Below, in pieces: positions 1-9,188 of a stretch of 64,000 nucleotides of DNA. The stretch lies in the NCBI GenBank assembly GCA_008364785.1, contig VTTJ01000008.1:186001-250000 (forward strand). The letters are read 5' to 3'. The position numbers and the translations under genes were made by a program. A model generated the notes under the pieces. That model was not told the DNA's origin and made no database searches. It saw nothing but the letters and a program-made list of their open reading frames with translations. This DNA is from Bacillus sp. BGMRC 2118 (lineage in GTDB: Bacteria > Bacillota > Bacilli > Bacillales > SA4). The first letter of the stretch is position 1. The number at the start of each line of letters is the position of its first letter.

Positions 1-714
1 ATAGCTTCGGCTAATATTAAACGTACGGTCCACAAATTTTATTGTCTTCGCACCGTTATTCATTAAATAACGAATATCGTCTTTCACTTTCTCTTTGTTA
101 AAGTATCGAACCCCAACCTCAATTGAAGATAAGCAAAATTGACAACTGAATGGACATCCTCTGCTAGTTTCGATATAGGTCACACGCTTTGAAAGGTGAG
201 CTAAATCTTCTTCAAATCTAAAAGGCGAAGGTGACTCTTGAAGGTTCAGTTTATTACGTTGTGGATTAATGACTGACTTCCCTTCTTCTGTTCGGAATGC
301 TAATCCAGGAATAGCGTTCAGCTCATCACCTGATTTCATATGATCAAGTAGTTGCTTAAATGTTTCTTCCCCTTCACCAATTACGATGTAATCAACATCT
401 TTTAGGCGGTCTAACCAGTACGAAACATCATACGAAACTTCAGGGCCACCGAGAATAATTTTTAGCTCAGGTTTAATCTTTTTGAGCATGGAGATGACTT
501 TAATCGTTTCCTCAATATTCCAAATGTAACAGCTAAAACCTATTACATCAGGATTGCTACGAAACAAATCAGTCACAATATTCATTGCAGGGTCTTTAAT
601 TGTGTATTCTACCATTTTTACTTTATGTTCTGGCTCCACATACGCACGCAGGCAACGAATTGCCAGGTTTGTATGAATATATTTTGCGTTTAAAGTTGTT
701 AAAACGACATTCAT
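1..714 (-). CDS. B12-binding domain radical SAM protein (3' part cut by window edge)
   Basis: The reading frame starts at an ATG at 714 and is still open at base 1, so only the first 238 residues are present. The N-terminal part reads as a cobalamin-binding Rossmann-like domain with conserved-looking DVIGFSCYIWN and IILGGPEVS segments. It is followed by the radical SAM cluster motif in TSRGCPFSCQFC (CxxxCxxC, encoded around 140-165). This architecture is known from B12-dependent radical SAM enzymes of the DUF4080/BchE-like class, whose substrates are mostly unknown. An AAGGAG ribosome binding site lies about 12 nt upstream of the start. It is transcribed divergently from the next kinase gene. 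The substrate cannot be inferred. Confidence 0.85.
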   Translation of the reverse strand, partial: MNVVLTTLNAKYIHTNLAIRCLRAYVEPEHKVKMVEYTIKDPAMNIVTDLFRSNPDVIGFSCYIWNIEETIKVISMLKKIKPELKIILGGPEVSYDVSYWLDRLKDVDYIVIGEGEETFKQLLDHMKSGDELNAIPGLAFRTEEGKSVINPQRNKLNLQESPSPFRFEEDLAHLSKRVTYIETSRGCPFSCQFCLSSIEVGVRYFNKEKVKDDIRYLMNNGAKTIKFVDRTFNISRSY

Positions 715-861
715 CTAGTAAGAACGCTCCTTCATGAAAAGAAAATCATATTATCACTATTACCATCACTAGTAGTTTATAACCACCTATGATCATAATC
801 ACTAAGGGCTATTTTATCATACTTTTTGTAAAAAAAGAGATAAGTAGGATTATGGAAGTTT

Positions 862-890
862 TTGTCGAGAAAAAGATAAAGGACTATAGT
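862..890 (+). promoter_or_regulatory. Putative sigma-A promoter of the multi-PAS kinase
   Basis: A -35-like TTGTCG at 862-867 and a -10-like TATAGT at 885-890 are separated by 17 nt, ahead of the kinase at 947. The -35 region reads TTGTCGAG, one base from the Spo0A box TTGTCGAA, which could matter for a phosphorelay kinase but may be chance. Confidence 0.5.
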
Positions 891-946
891 AGATTTTGTA
901 GAAATTAGAGGGAAGGTGGAGTGTGTTATAAAAGGAGGGTCTTTTC

Positions 947-3490
947 TTGTATACAAAACAAAGTAGTGTAATTGGGACTGATGATCTTGAACATTTGCAA
1001 CAGGAGAATAAAAGACTAAAGGAAAAAGTAGAGCAATACGAAATTATGTTCGAGCAATCATTGGATGCGATTATTTTGTTTGATCACAAGACATGCTTTA
1101 CTGAGGTGAATCAGGCTGCATGTGACTTATTTGAACTTCCTAAAGAACAGTTACTTGGAAGAAGCTTAAGCGAATTCCTAATTTTGCAATCTAATGAGAA
1201 ATCAATTACTGATGAAGCAATTCTGTTTGATGAAGGAAAATTACAAGGTGAAATAACAATTCGTTTAAGAAATGGAAAAGTAAAATATATAGAGTTTTCT
1301 GCTAAAAAGGATACCGAAAAGGGAGTAGACCTTTCGGTTATGAGAGATATTTCTTCTAGGAAACTATTAGAACATCAACGGAAGATTAGTAAGCAAATGT
1401 TTTCAGATGTATATAACAGAGCAGTAGATGGAATTGTTATTTTCGATCGGAATGGTATTTTTATAGATTGTAATTTATCATTTATGAAAAGTTTTAATCT
1501 GCAACGAGCAGAATTAAATCACAAAACATCCATTTATGATTTTGTAGAAAATGAACATATATTTAAACTTGAAAAGCAATGGAAAATTCTTGACGAGAAA
1601 CAACGGGCAAAAGGAGAGCTGCCAGTAACGTTACGGAACGGGACAAAAAAAGTATTTGAGTTTACAACGACTTCTCACATACAGGACAATTATTACATGT
1701 CTATTATGAGAGACGTTACTGAAAAAAGAGCAATGGAACAAATGCTCCAAGAAAGTGAGTTAAGATTTAGAGAGATTTTTGACTCTGCTTTAGATGCAAT
1801 TGTCATTTGGGATCAAGAAGGGAATATCATTAGGGCAAATGAATCAGCAAGTAAGACATTTGAAATGCCGAATGAGCTTTTATGTAAATCAAGGTTATTA
1901 GATTTTACTGATGAACATAATCCCGAAGTGATAAAGGTTTTTGAAAAGCTTAAGATAACAGGTAAACAACGAGATGAATTAGATTTCTATATGTATAACG
2001 GTCAAGTGAAACGTTTAGAGTTCACGTCAAAGTATAAGGTTCTAGACGACTATAATATGACAATTTTTAGAAACGTAAGTGAAAGAACGTTAATGGAAAG
2101 ACATTTAAGAGAAGAAGAACAGAAGTTCAGGAAAATATTTGAAGGAACACTAGATGGTATATTACTTTGGGATGAAAAGTTAAAAATAATTGATGTTAAT
2201 CCAATTGCTTGTCAAATTGTAAAAATGAAGAGAGAAGATTTACTAGGGAGGAGCATGACAGAGGTTATCCCAAGAGAAACTGTCCATTATTGTCTAAGTT
2301 CAAAAAATAAATCCATGCACTCAAATAATTATATTGAGGTTCCGATTACGTTAAATGACGGAGAAGAGAGAATCATTGAGTATGCCATAAAAGAGCAAAT
2401 TAAACCTCAATTAAATATGGCAATCTTCCGGGATGTCACCGAACGTAAACAAATAGAAAAGACATTGAAGGACAGTGAACATAAATTTAGACAACTGTAT
2501 GACAATACATTAAATGGCTTTATTATTATCGATAATCATGGAATAATGGTTGATATGAATAAAAGAGCAAAAAAGAAATTTGAACTCTTTGAAGATATTC
2601 AAACATTAAGATTTCAAGATTTCATTTATCAGGACGCACCAAATAAAGAAGAGAAATGGTCAGCTCTTTTAAAAGAGGACAGTCCAACAGGAAAGTTTGT
2701 AATAAATGATCGAATTATTGAGTATACACTAAATAAAAATATTTATAATGGTCATCATTTAGCCATCATAAATGATGTAACAAGAAGAATTGAGATGGAA
2801 GAGCGTCTGAAAAAGTCTGACACACTGAATGTAGTCGGAGAGCTTGCAGCAGGAATTGCCCACGAAATTCGTAATCCTATGACAGCATTGAAGGGTTTCA
2901 TTCAGCTACTTGAAGCGAATGTAAAAGAAGACTTTACACTATATTTTGATGTGATTACTTCAGAATTGAAACGAATTGAATCAATCATTACCGAATTTTT
3001 AATACTGGCAAAGCCTCAAGCCATTCAATACCAAAAGAGAAGTATTGAAAAGATTGTGAAGGATACAGTGGATCTCCTCACACCACAGGCAGCACTCAAT
3101 AATATTCAGATTTATCTCAATGTAGACGATCAATTACCAGAGTTATACTGTGAGCCAAACCAATTAAAACAAGTGTTTATCAATATCGTGAAAAATGGAA
3201 TTGAAGTCATGCCAGAGGGGGGCTTTATGTCTGTAACTATTCTTCGCGAAAATGTTGATACCATAAAGGTTTCAATTAAAGATTGTGGGTGTGGAATTCC
3301 TATAGATAAAATTAAGCGTCTGGGAGAACCTTTTTATACAACGAAAGAACGGGGGACTGGACTTGGATTAATGGTTTCCTATAAAATTATATCCGAACAC
3401 AATGGTAAAATAGAAGTAGAAAGCACGGTAGGTGAAGGGACAACTTTTCATATTATGTTACCTGTACGTGATATCGGGATAGAGGAATAA
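947..3490 (+). CDS. Five-PAS sensor histidine kinase, KinE-like by position
   Basis: This 847-residue protein has no obvious membrane segment and is probably cytoplasmic. Five tandem PAS-type modules lie at about 28-140, 148-265, 270-385, 394-505 and 510-615; each opens with a version of F-xx-LDAIILFD and closes with a version of MRDVTERK. A HisKA domain follows, with the phosphoacceptor in GELAAGIAHEIRNPM (His639). The HATPase domain shows an N-box around residues 741-753, KDCGCGIP and TGLGLMVSYKII. The H-box matches that of sporulation kinases feeding Spo0F. In B. subtilis kinE lies just before the mtn genes, so a KinE-type role is likely by synteny, though the PAS expansion is unusual. TTG start chosen because AAAGGAGGGT lies 6 nt upstream. 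Confidence 0.88.
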   Translation: MYTKQSSVIGTDDLEHLQQENKRLKEKVEQYEIMFEQSLDAIILFDHKTCFTEVNQAACDLFELPKEQLLGRSLSEFLILQSNEKSITDEAILFDEGKLQGEITIRLRNGKVKYIEFSAKKDTEKGVDLSVMRDISSRKLLEHQRKISKQMFSDVYNRAVDGIVIFDRNGIFIDCNLSFMKSFNLQRAELNHKTSIYDFVENEHIFKLEKQWKILDEKQRAKGELPVTLRNGTKKVFEFTTTSHIQDNYYMSIMRDVTEKRAMEQMLQESELRFREIFDSALDAIVIWDQEGNIIRANESASKTFEMPNELLCKSRLLDFTDEHNPEVIKVFEKLKITGKQRDELDFYMYNGQVKRLEFTSKYKVLDDYNMTIFRNVSERTLMERHLREEEQKFRKIFEGTLDGILLWDEKLKIIDVNPIACQIVKMKREDLLGRSMTEVIPRETVHYCLSSKNKSMHSNNYIEVPITLNDGEERIIEYAIKEQIKPQLNMAIFRDVTERKQIEKTLKDSEHKFRQLYDNTLNGFIIIDNHGIMVDMNKRAKKKFELFEDIQTLRFQDFIYQDAPNKEEKWSALLKEDSPTGKFVINDRIIEYTLNKNIYNGHHLAIINDVTRRIEMEERLKKSDTLNVVGELAAGIAHEIRNPMTALKGFIQLLEANVKEDFTLYFDVITSELKRIESIITEFLILAKPQAIQYQKRSIEKIVKDTVDLLTPQAALNNIQIYLNVDDQLPELYCEPNQLKQVFINIVKNGIEVMPEGGFMSVTILRENVDTIKVSIKDCGCGIPIDKIKRLGEPFYTTKERGTGLGLMVSYKIISEHNGKIEVESTVGEGTTFHIMLPVRDIGIEE

Positions 3491-3542
3491 TAATAGAAGC
3501 GACAAAACCATTTGTTAGCTAATATTGAAAGAAGGAAACGAA

Positions 3543-4145
3543 ATGGATATAGAGACAGCATTTGCATTTGTTTCTCAATATGGGTATTTTGCTTTGTTTT
3601 TTATACTTTGGATTGGATTTTTCTCGATACCAGTACCAAATGAAGTGATTGTAATGACGAGTGGTTTTGTTACTTCAAAAAGTTATCTATCTACAATTCC
3701 TGCTCTTTTTGTAACCTTTTGCGGAATTGTGATGAGCTTAACAACGCTATATTCCTTAGGAAGATTTTTCTTCAATCCGATACAAAGGAAATTAGAAAAA
3801 AAACCGAAATTAAAAGAACATATAAAAAAAGCAAATAAATTAATTGAGAAGTATGGCCCTTTTTCTCTGATAATTGGCTATCTATTTCCAGGAGTACGAC
3901 ATTTTGTACCATTTTTAATTGGAAGTAACAAAATGAACTTTAGGATATTTGCGTTGTATGCCTATTCAACAGCTGCAGTTTGGACTATTCTCTATTTCTT
4001 CTTAGGTTTTTACTTTGGAACATATATGGACCAAATCTTAAAAATTGTATACTTTGCAGGTATTCCTTTATTAATACTGTGTGTATTGGGGTACCTCGTA
4101 TATAATGGGAGAAAAAAAAAGGATACAACTCGTGAACTAAGTTAA
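3543..4145 (+). CDS. DedA/SNARE-associated family membrane protein
   Basis: A 200-residue membrane protein of the DedA (VTT) family. It has hydrophobic segments at both ends, a re-entrant-type region with GFFSIPVPNEVIV, and the family signature region FSLIIGYLFPGVRHFVPFLIGSNKMN, including the conserved Gly and Arg residues. DedA relatives act as lipid flippases or membrane homeostasis factors, such as the UptA undecaprenyl-phosphate translocase; which function applies here cannot be told. The ATG at 3543 is preferred over an in-frame TTG at 3525, because the AAGGAA ribosome binding site fits only the ATG. It lies 52 nt after the kinase gene and may be co-transcribed with it. Confidence 0.85.
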   Translation: MDIETAFAFVSQYGYFALFFILWIGFFSIPVPNEVIVMTSGFVTSKSYLSTIPALFVTFCGIVMSLTTLYSLGRFFFNPIQRKLEKKPKLKEHIKKANKLIEKYGPFSLIIGYLFPGVRHFVPFLIGSNKMNFRIFALYAYSTAAVWTILYFFLGFYFGTYMDQILKIVYFAGIPLLILCVLGYLVYNGRKKKDTTRELS

Positions 4146-4275
4146 AGCTTAGTTCTTTTTTGTACCTATTATCCCTAGAAAAAGGTGTGAGAATTTTATC
4201 ACATTATGTACGTGCAATTGCATATATTTTAGTATAGGAAATTATTTTTACCTAGTGCAAAATGGAGGTGAGAAT

Positions 4276-4377
4276 ATGAAGAAAGAGAAATTATACTTTT
4301 ATACGTTGGTGTCAAATAAGTTACGAATTATTAATAAAAACGAGGTAAATAAAATTTTGAAAAGAAAAACAGTGTAG
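4276..4377 (+). CDS. Small basic ORF, 33 codons, unknown
   Basis: An ATG at 4276 sits 7 nt after a strong GGAGGTGAG ribosome binding site and opens a 33-residue frame beginning MKKEKLYFYTLVSNK and ending KRKTV. It is lysine-rich with a short aromatic/hydrophobic stretch and no recognisable motif. The stop codon lies inside the left arm of a convergent terminator, so ORF and terminator fit together as a transcription unit. The ribosome binding site is the main support for a real gene; the family is not recognised. Confidence 0.45.
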   Translation: MKKEKLYFYTLVSNKLRIINKNEVNKILKRKTV

Positions 4378-4398
4378 AAGGATTCTACACTGTTTTTT
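4365..4398. terminator. Bidirectional terminator overlapping two stop codons
   Basis: Two 15-nt complementary arms (4365-4379 and 4383-4397, core ACAGTGTAGAA / TTCTACACTGT) enclose a 3-nt loop, with A/T runs on both outer sides. It contains the stop of the 33-codon ORF and the stop of the CheX-like gene. Confidence 0.85.
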
Positions 4399-4852
4399 GG
4401 CCTTCTATCATTAAAATCACGTCTAAATGGCCGGACGTATCGACAAGGGAGATAGGTACACGAATTGCCTGTTTAAAGCCAGTTAATTTTGTGTCACCTA
4501 CGAGAACGGTTGGGGGGGTAATATCCATAATAAGTTCATATTGTGATGCATTTGTTGCTAAATGACCGGCAATCATATTTCCTAATTCTCCGGTAAAGGA
4601 TTCTAGCATCTCACCTTCTAATTGCATACCATACATTCCTTCGCCGATTGAGCTGAATGTATGTGGTGTTCCATCAATGACTAGTCTGCCTTTTACATCT
4701 CCGGTCATTCCAATTAACACTGACATTGAAGAATGTAAGACACTCTCTTTGAACAATGTTGGGGAATCTATTTTTACTGACATTGGAAGGATGCTTTTAA
4801 CGGATTGTATGGTTCCGTTTAAGACCTTCGTTACATTGGCTTGAAGACTCAT
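4385..4852 (-). CDS. CheX-like chemotaxis phosphatase domain protein
   Basis: A 155-residue single-domain protein of the CheC/CheX superfamily. The segment SFTGELGNMIAGHLATN carries the family's E-xx-N active-site pattern, and the conserved proline region follows in DITPPTVLVG. Known CheX proteins dephosphorylate CheY-P; related stand-alone proteins in Bacilli have less clear partners. The only motility genes in the window are motAB, 23 kb away, so the partner response regulator is unknown. AAGGTGATT lies just before the ATG. It converges on the small ORF at 4276 with a shared terminator. Confidence 0.75.
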   Translation of the reverse strand: MSLQANVTKVLNGTIQSVKSILPMSVKIDSPTLFKESVLHSSMSVLIGMTGDVKGRLVIDGTPHTFSSIGEGMYGMQLEGEMLESFTGELGNMIAGHLATNASQYELIMDITPPTVLVGDTKLTGFKQAIRVPISLVDTSGHLDVILMIEGQKTV

Positions 4853-5065
4853 GGAATCACCTTAACCTTTTTTAGGGTATCTTATATTAGTAGATACTAG
4901 TACAAAGACAACAATTTATTTTTATTATCATATCATAGTTCGGTTTTAAATTGTGAATATTTATGAAATTTTATCGAAAACTGTCGAATGAGGGGTTATT
5001 CTAATGGTAGTATGACCATTTAGGTAGTATTTATTATGATTAAGGAATTTGTTATCGTATAAGAA

Positions 5066-5242
5066 AGGCTGTTTTCTTATAGATTGTTGATTTGCGTAAA
5101 AATGCCAAAAAACGAATTTTCACCCTAGTATCTAGATACTTCTATACATAAAGAGAGTTTCTCTTTTTTATCCAACCTCGTTTGCTTCTATTGTACACAC
5201 AGAATAAGTGTACGAAAAGCAACAAAGTTTTAGAAGAGAGCC
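5066..5242 (+). repeat. Dispersed repeat R1, copy a
   Basis: About 177 bp running from AGGCTGTTTTC to TTTTAGAAGAGAGCC. It matches the element at 54641-54826 in the same orientation and those at 19834-20014 and 32011-32194 in reverse. Shared internal blocks include TATAGATT near the start, TTTTCACC, AAGAGAG and AAAGCAACAAAG near the end. The ends are short imperfect inverted repeats (GGCTGTTTTC versus GGCTCTCTTC). It has no coding capacity and is MITE-like. Confidence 0.75.
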
Positions 5243-5256
5243 AAAAGAAAAAATGG

Positions 5257-5579
5257 TGGGACAAGTATTTTAGACCAATAAAAATCCGAACAAAGCATTT
5301 CAAATTTGTTAGTAGGATTTGAAATGATTATTCGGATTTTTTTATTTAGCGGGAGCGTTCATTTAGTTTTAGCTAGTTCTAGTTGTTAATTGGAGTGCAA
5401 GACGAAGACTCCTGCGGAAGAAGCGAGTTAGGTGAGACCCCGCAAGGAGGAAAGACTGAGGAGGCTCACCAACACCCCGCGGAAAGCTAAGTCTTGCACG
5501 GAAATTAATAGCTGTTATTAAAAGCCAATCTATTCTAAAATTGTTCGTCATTAGAGTATTGTGTTTTAGTCTTGTCCCA
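5257..5579. repeat. Dispersed repeat R2, copy A
   Basis: About 323 bp bounded by perfect terminal inverted repeats TGGGACAAG and CTTGTCCCA. A terminator-like hairpin (AAATCCGAA to TTCGGATTTTTTT, 5284-5342) opens the element. A GC-rich core of nested palindromes (about 5393-5510, with CTCCTGCGG, GAGACCCCGCA, GAGGAGGCTC, CCGCGGAAAGC) follows. The same plan is seen at 26715-27151 and 52883-53248. Confidence 0.75.
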
Positions 5580-5589
5580 GCTCTGCTAT

Positions 5590-6636
5590 TTAAGTAAATA
5601 ACTTTCTGATTTCATTTTCAAAATTCCCTGAAAGTATTCCTCTTTCTGTAATAATCGCAGTAATTAACTCATGTGGTGTTACATCGAAAGCAGGATTAAA
5701 CGTATTCACACCTGTTGGTGCGATTTGAATGCCTGCAATATGTGTAATTTCTTTCGAATCTCGCTCTTCAATTGGTATCTCAGAACCTTTAGGTAATGCT
5801 GGATCAAAGGTTGAGAGTGGAGCAGCAACATAAAAGGGTATATGAAAAGCTTTTGCTAATATGGCTAAATTATATGTGCCGATTTTATTGGCTGTATCAC
5901 CGTTTGCAGTTATGCGATCAGCTCCAACTATAATCGCAGAAATACCCTTTGTTTTGATCGTATGTGCTGCCATGCTATCTGTAATTAACGTAACATCAAC
6001 TCCAGCCTGCATGAGCTCCCAGGTTGTTAGCCTTGCACCTTGGAAAACCGGACGTGTCTCTGATGCGTATACTTTTAACTCTTTTCCTTGCTCTTTTGCA
6101 AGGTAAAAAGGTGCCAATGCCGTACCATAACGAGCTGTTGCAATAGACCCTGCATTACAGATGGTAAGAATACTGTCTCCGTCCTTAAATAAGGAAAGAC
6201 CATATTCACCAATTTGGCGGCAAACCTCCTCATCCTCAGCTTGTATTTGGATCGCCTCATGAATTAACGTAGTTTTTGCAGCATTTACTGATGAAACATG
6301 CAAAGCACAATGAACCATCCGATTTAAAGCCCAAGCAAGATTCACAGCAGTTGGCCTTGAATTAGCGAGATATTCTTTATCCTTTTGAAGTTGTTCTAAA
6401 AAGGAAGCTACGTTATCATATTCATATTGAGAAGCTGCAAGAGCAAGCCCATATGCAGCAGTGATGCCAATCGCAGGAGCACCCCTAACCTTTAAGGTTA
6501 CAATGGCATCCCATACATCTTCTAAGTTTGTTAACTCTATATACGTTGTTTCTAAAGGCAATCTTTGTTGATCTAATAATGAAATATACGTATCTTTCCA
6601 TATTACAGATTGCGGGATTGTATTTGTTTTAGTCAT
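5590..6636 (-). CDS. mtnA: Methylthioribose-1-phosphate isomerase
   Basis: Isomerises 5-methylthioribose-1-phosphate to methylthioribulose-1-phosphate in methionine salvage. The 348 residues match the usual family length. The catalytic cysteine (Cys160) lies in [11 protein letters not shown] and the catalytic aspartate (Asp240) in IIVGADRI, the same numbers as in the studied B. subtilis enzyme. Other conserved segments are [22 protein letters not shown] and [13 protein letters not shown]. Its first codons overlap the end of mtnK by 8 nt, so the two are translationally coupled in one mtnKA operon behind a SAM riboswitch. The fit to the family is complete and nothing is unusual. Confidence 0.97.
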   Translation of the reverse strand: MTKTNTIPQSVIWKDTYISLLDQQRLPLETTYIELTNLEDVWDAIVTLKVRGAPAIGITAAYGLALAASQYEYDNVASFLEQLQKDKEYLANSRPTAVNLAWALNRMVHCALHVSSVNAAKTTLIHEAIQIQAEDEEVCRQIGEYGLSLFKDGDSILTICNAGSIATARYGTALAPFYLAKEQGKELKVYASETRPVFQGARLTTWELMQAGVDVTLITDSMAAHTIKTKGISAIIVGADRITANGDTANKIGTYNLAILAKAFHIPFYVAAPLSTFDPALPKGSEIPIEERDSKEITHIAGIQIAPTGVNTFNPAFDVTPHELITAIITERGILSGNFENEIRKLFT

Positions 6637-7825
6637 GCTGAAGAACTCCTCTAACGTAGTTTACGAATTGATCAATTGATGTAAATTGCTTTCGATCAGT
6701 AATTAGTTCTTGACCGAGCCTGATAGCCTTTCTTTTTGCCTGTAATCTAATCTCATCAGAAGTGATACCATCTAAATCCTCTACATGTGCAAGTCCAATC
6801 GTTCTTCTAATTAATTCACAGCCCGCAAAACCAATTGTATCTTCAAAAATTTGAGCTAATACAAATTGTAAGTATCCTTCCGTTTTAGTGTAGATTTCTA
6901 TAGATTCCTTTGCCCAAAGGGAAGTAAACGTTGAACTGAATACATTCCATGTTACCTCTACATGATTCAATAATTTCTCTCGCTCATCTTCTTTATCTAA
7001 TGAAATAGCATTGAGCAGGAGATTGGCAAGAAACTGCCCGATATCAAATCCAAACGGACCATAAAAGGCGAATTCCGGATCTATTACTTTTGTTTCGGCC
7101 TGCGAAGCAAATATACTTCCTGTATGTAAATCACCATGTACAAGTGCTTCTCCCGCAGTTAAAAATTTGTGTTTAAGCTTTGAAACCTCTAGTTTCAAAA
7201 TTTCATTAGACCAAAGCTCAGTAACACTAGTAAGCAATCCTTCTTCAAAATTATTTGTTTCATGGTTGAAGAAAGGGTCAGTAAAAACTAAGTCTTCTGT
7301 AATTTTACATAGTTCAGGGTTGTTAAATTCCTTAGCCAGACGTTTTTTCTCTTGCTGATTCATTCCAAAATCTGATGTGAAAAATAGTGTATGAGCAAGG
7401 TATATTCCGATATGCTCTGATAGCAATGGATACTCTTTACCTTCAATAAGTCCTTTTCGGGAAATTTGTAAGTGAGATAAATCCTCTATGACTGTCACAG
7501 CCAGTTCCTCATCTGTATAATATACTTCTGGAACTAATGACGGGACAAATTGTCCATGAACTCTTAGTGCTTCAGCTTCAATTTTATTACGCAATAATGT
7601 TAGTGGCCAGCTCTCACCAACTACTTTAGCATACGGTAAAGCTTGTTTGATGATGATTCCTTTATTGTGTGAATCCTGTATATGGAAAACTAAATTTAAA
7701 TTCCCATCACCGATTTCTTTACATGTTAATGTTATATCTTCTTGAAATAAGTTTAGTCGTTTGGCTAATTCAATCGCCGTTTGTTCTGTTAAAGGTTCAT
7801 AATTATTCTTTAATGTTATTGTCAT
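6629..7825 (-). CDS. mtnK: Methylthioribose kinase
   Basis: Phosphorylates 5-methylthioribose at C1 using ATP, the entry step of the pathway. The 398-residue protein has the aminoglycoside phosphotransferase-like kinase fold: an ATP-binding loop region GDGNLNLVF near residue 40, the catalytic HGDLHTGS (His230, Asp232) and the metal-binding DPEFA (Asp249), followed by [15 protein letters not shown]. It is the first gene of the mtnKA operon. A SAM riboswitch with a leader terminator lies at 7881-8094. AGGGAGGAACC lies 5-12 nt before the ATG. Confidence 0.97.
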   Translation of the reverse strand: MTITLKNNYEPLTEQTAIELAKRLNLFQEDITLTCKEIGDGNLNLVFHIQDSHNKGIIIKQALPYAKVVGESWPLTLLRNKIEAEALRVHGQFVPSLVPEVYYTDEELAVTVIEDLSHLQISRKGLIEGKEYPLLSEHIGIYLAHTLFFTSDFGMNQQEKKRLAKEFNNPELCKITEDLVFTDPFFNHETNNFEEGLLTSVTELWSNEILKLEVSKLKHKFLTAGEALVHGDLHTGSIFASQAETKVIDPEFAFYGPFGFDIGQFLANLLLNAISLDKEDEREKLLNHVEVTWNVFSSTFTSLWAKESIEIYTKTEGYLQFVLAQIFEDTIGFAGCELIRRTIGLAHVEDLDGITSDEIRLQAKRKAIRLGQELITDRKQFTSIDQFVNYVRGVLQHD

Positions 7826-7880
7826 GGTGGGTTCCTCCCTAGAAAAAATTCAATTCACTTATGGGGAGGCTTTTCTTGGA

Positions 7881-8094
7881 ATAAGAAAAGCCTCTTTCAG
7901 AAGAAAGAGGCTTGAAGTTTTCGCTTCGCACCTCTTATCTGCCAGAAAGTTACCTTTCTGTTGGAAGTAGCACCGTGCCTTGCTGGTTAATGAATAACCA
8001 GGCGCTTAAAAAAATGCGCCCCATTTCGCAATGGAATTATGGTCGGTTGCTGCAGCTTCATAGGGCCAATACCCTCAGCTACTCTTGATAAGAG
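7881..8094 (-). promoter_or_regulatory. SAM (S-box) riboswitch with terminator, upstream of mtnKA
   Basis: Read on the minus strand, the aptamer starts with CTCTTATCAAGAG (8094), continues through GAGGG, GGCCCTATGAAGC and GCAACC, and closes with GATAAGAGG (7931). This is the S-box P1-P4 layout. A terminator follows: arms at 7887-7899 and 7901-7912 (GCCTCTTTC / GAAAGAGGC) plus a U-rich run. The 3' strand of P1 (AAGAGG) can instead pair with the CCTCTT of the terminator, giving the antiterminator, so high SAM should stop transcription. Confidence 0.95.
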
Positions 8095-8111
8095 ATTATA
8101 ATAATTTGCTT

Positions 8112-8117
8112 ATTATA
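8112..8117 (-). promoter_or_regulatory. Possible -10 element for the mtnKA leader
   Basis: A perfect TATAAT on the minus strand lies just upstream of the S-box aptamer, placing transcription start near 8105. A second TATAAT lies at 8095-8100. No good -35 hexamer is visible at the right spacing, so this is tentative. Confidence 0.35.
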
Positions 8118-8288
8118 AAGTATGTGATTAAGAGTGAAAGATTCTTCAGAATTTTTCCACTTGATGAGTATATTAACAAGGTTCTAAATGATATGTCAAT
8201 AGTTTTTTTGTTGCTTTAGGCTTTTGTTGTGTAGATTAACTCACTAAAGTTCTAGTGTAACAACTAATAGAAATACAGTGAGTGAGTA

Positions 8289-9068
8289 CTAATATAACTC
8301 TGGGCGACGGTCATCAAAAATAGGAATGTGCTTACGAACAGTTCTAACTTTCTCTATATCTAGATCTGCCTGGATAATAGATTCTTCTTCACCAGCTTCT
8401 GCCAATACTTCTCCCCATGGATCAATTATCATGGAATGCCCAGCAAAAACATTATTAGGATCTTGACCAGAACGATTACAAGCAATAACATAACATTGAT
8501 TTTCAATCGCTCGACTTATCAATAGAGAGCGCCAATGAGATAGACGAGGCAGTGGCCATTCAGCAACAACAAAAAGTACTTCAGCCCCGTTAGTTGTATG
8601 CTTGCGTATCCATTCTGGAAAACGAATATCGTAGCATATTACTCCAGCACACTGGGTATTTGCTATCTCGAAATTTCCTTCTGATTCACCAGCTTCTAGA
8701 TATAAATGTTCGTCCATAAGCTTGAATAGGTGCAATTTACTGTATTCACCAAGCAATTCACCTTTGTTACTGATTGCAAACATTGTGTTGTAAACGCCAC
8801 TTGGTGTCTTTTTTGCAATAGATCCGCCAACAATATAAACGTTGTGCTCTTTGGCTTGAGCAGACAAAAACTCTACCGTTTCATCATTCGAATCGGCAAT
8901 TTCTGATAATCTAGTTAAATCATAACCAGTTGTCCAAAGCTCAGGTAGCACAATAATATCAGGCTTATCCATCATGGCCTCTGAAAGTTTATGTTTTACA
9001 ATACGATAATTTTCCTGTGGATTCCCAAATTGTATATCAAACTGTACGCAACTTACCTTTATACTCAA
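8289..9068 (-). CDS. mtnU: Nitrilase-family amidohydrolase MtnU (YkrU)
   Basis: A carbon-nitrogen hydrolase of 259 residues with the Glu-Lys-Cys triad of the family in VLPELWTTGYDL (Glu), KLHLF (Lys) and GVICYDIRFPEW (Cys). MtnU homologues in methionine salvage loci are thought to be omega-amidases that remove 2-oxoglutaramate made when glutamine serves as amino donor to MtnE, which fits its place next to mtnE. The TTG at 9068 is chosen over an in-frame TTG at 9077 because AGGAG (9078-9082) directly abuts the latter but is 9 nt from the former; the resulting length equals that of the B. subtilis protein as I recall it. It is divergent from mtnE. Confidence 0.9.
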   Translation of the reverse strand: MSIKVSCVQFDIQFGNPQENYRIVKHKLSEAMMDKPDIIVLPELWTTGYDLTRLSEIADSNDETVEFLSAQAKEHNVYIVGGSIAKKTPSGVYNTMFAISNKGELLGEYSKLHLFKLMDEHLYLEAGESEGNFEIANTQCAGVICYDIRFPEWIRKHTTNGAEVLFVVAEWPLPRLSHWRSLLISRAIENQCYVIACNRSGQDPNNVFAGHSMIIDPWGEVLAEAGEEESIIQADLDIEKVRTVRKHIPIFDDRRPELY

Positions 9069-9112
9069 TATTTTCAACTCCTAAAAAAATTACTTTACAA
9101 GATGCCACTAAC

Positions 9113-9140
9113 AATATAATATTTTTGACTAGAATTTCAA
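9113..9140 (-). promoter_or_regulatory. Putative sigma-A promoter of mtnU
   Basis: On the minus strand TTGAAA (9140-9135) and TATATT (9118-9113) are separated by 16 nt, about 45 nt before the mtnU start. Confidence 0.55.
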
Positions 9141-9188
9141 TATGAATTTTTAAAAAATTTTCAATTTGCCCAAATAAGGAGACCTTTT

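Larger units (their letters stand above)
4853..5589. other. Long intergenic region filled by repeats R1-a and R2-A
   Basis: This 737-bp gap between the CheX-like gene and mtnA shows no supportable gene. About 5066-5242 is a full R1 repeat and 5257-5579 an R2 repeat. The rest is AT-rich, with the likely promoter of the CheX-like gene near 4880-4990. A reverse ORF at 5369-5551 lies entirely inside the R2 palindromes and is rejected. Confidence 0.8.

Noticed and set aside
5369..5551. 60-residue reverse ORF between the CheX-like gene and mtnA
   Set aside because: It runs through the palindromic core of repeat R2-A and has no ribosome binding site; the composition follows the repeat.
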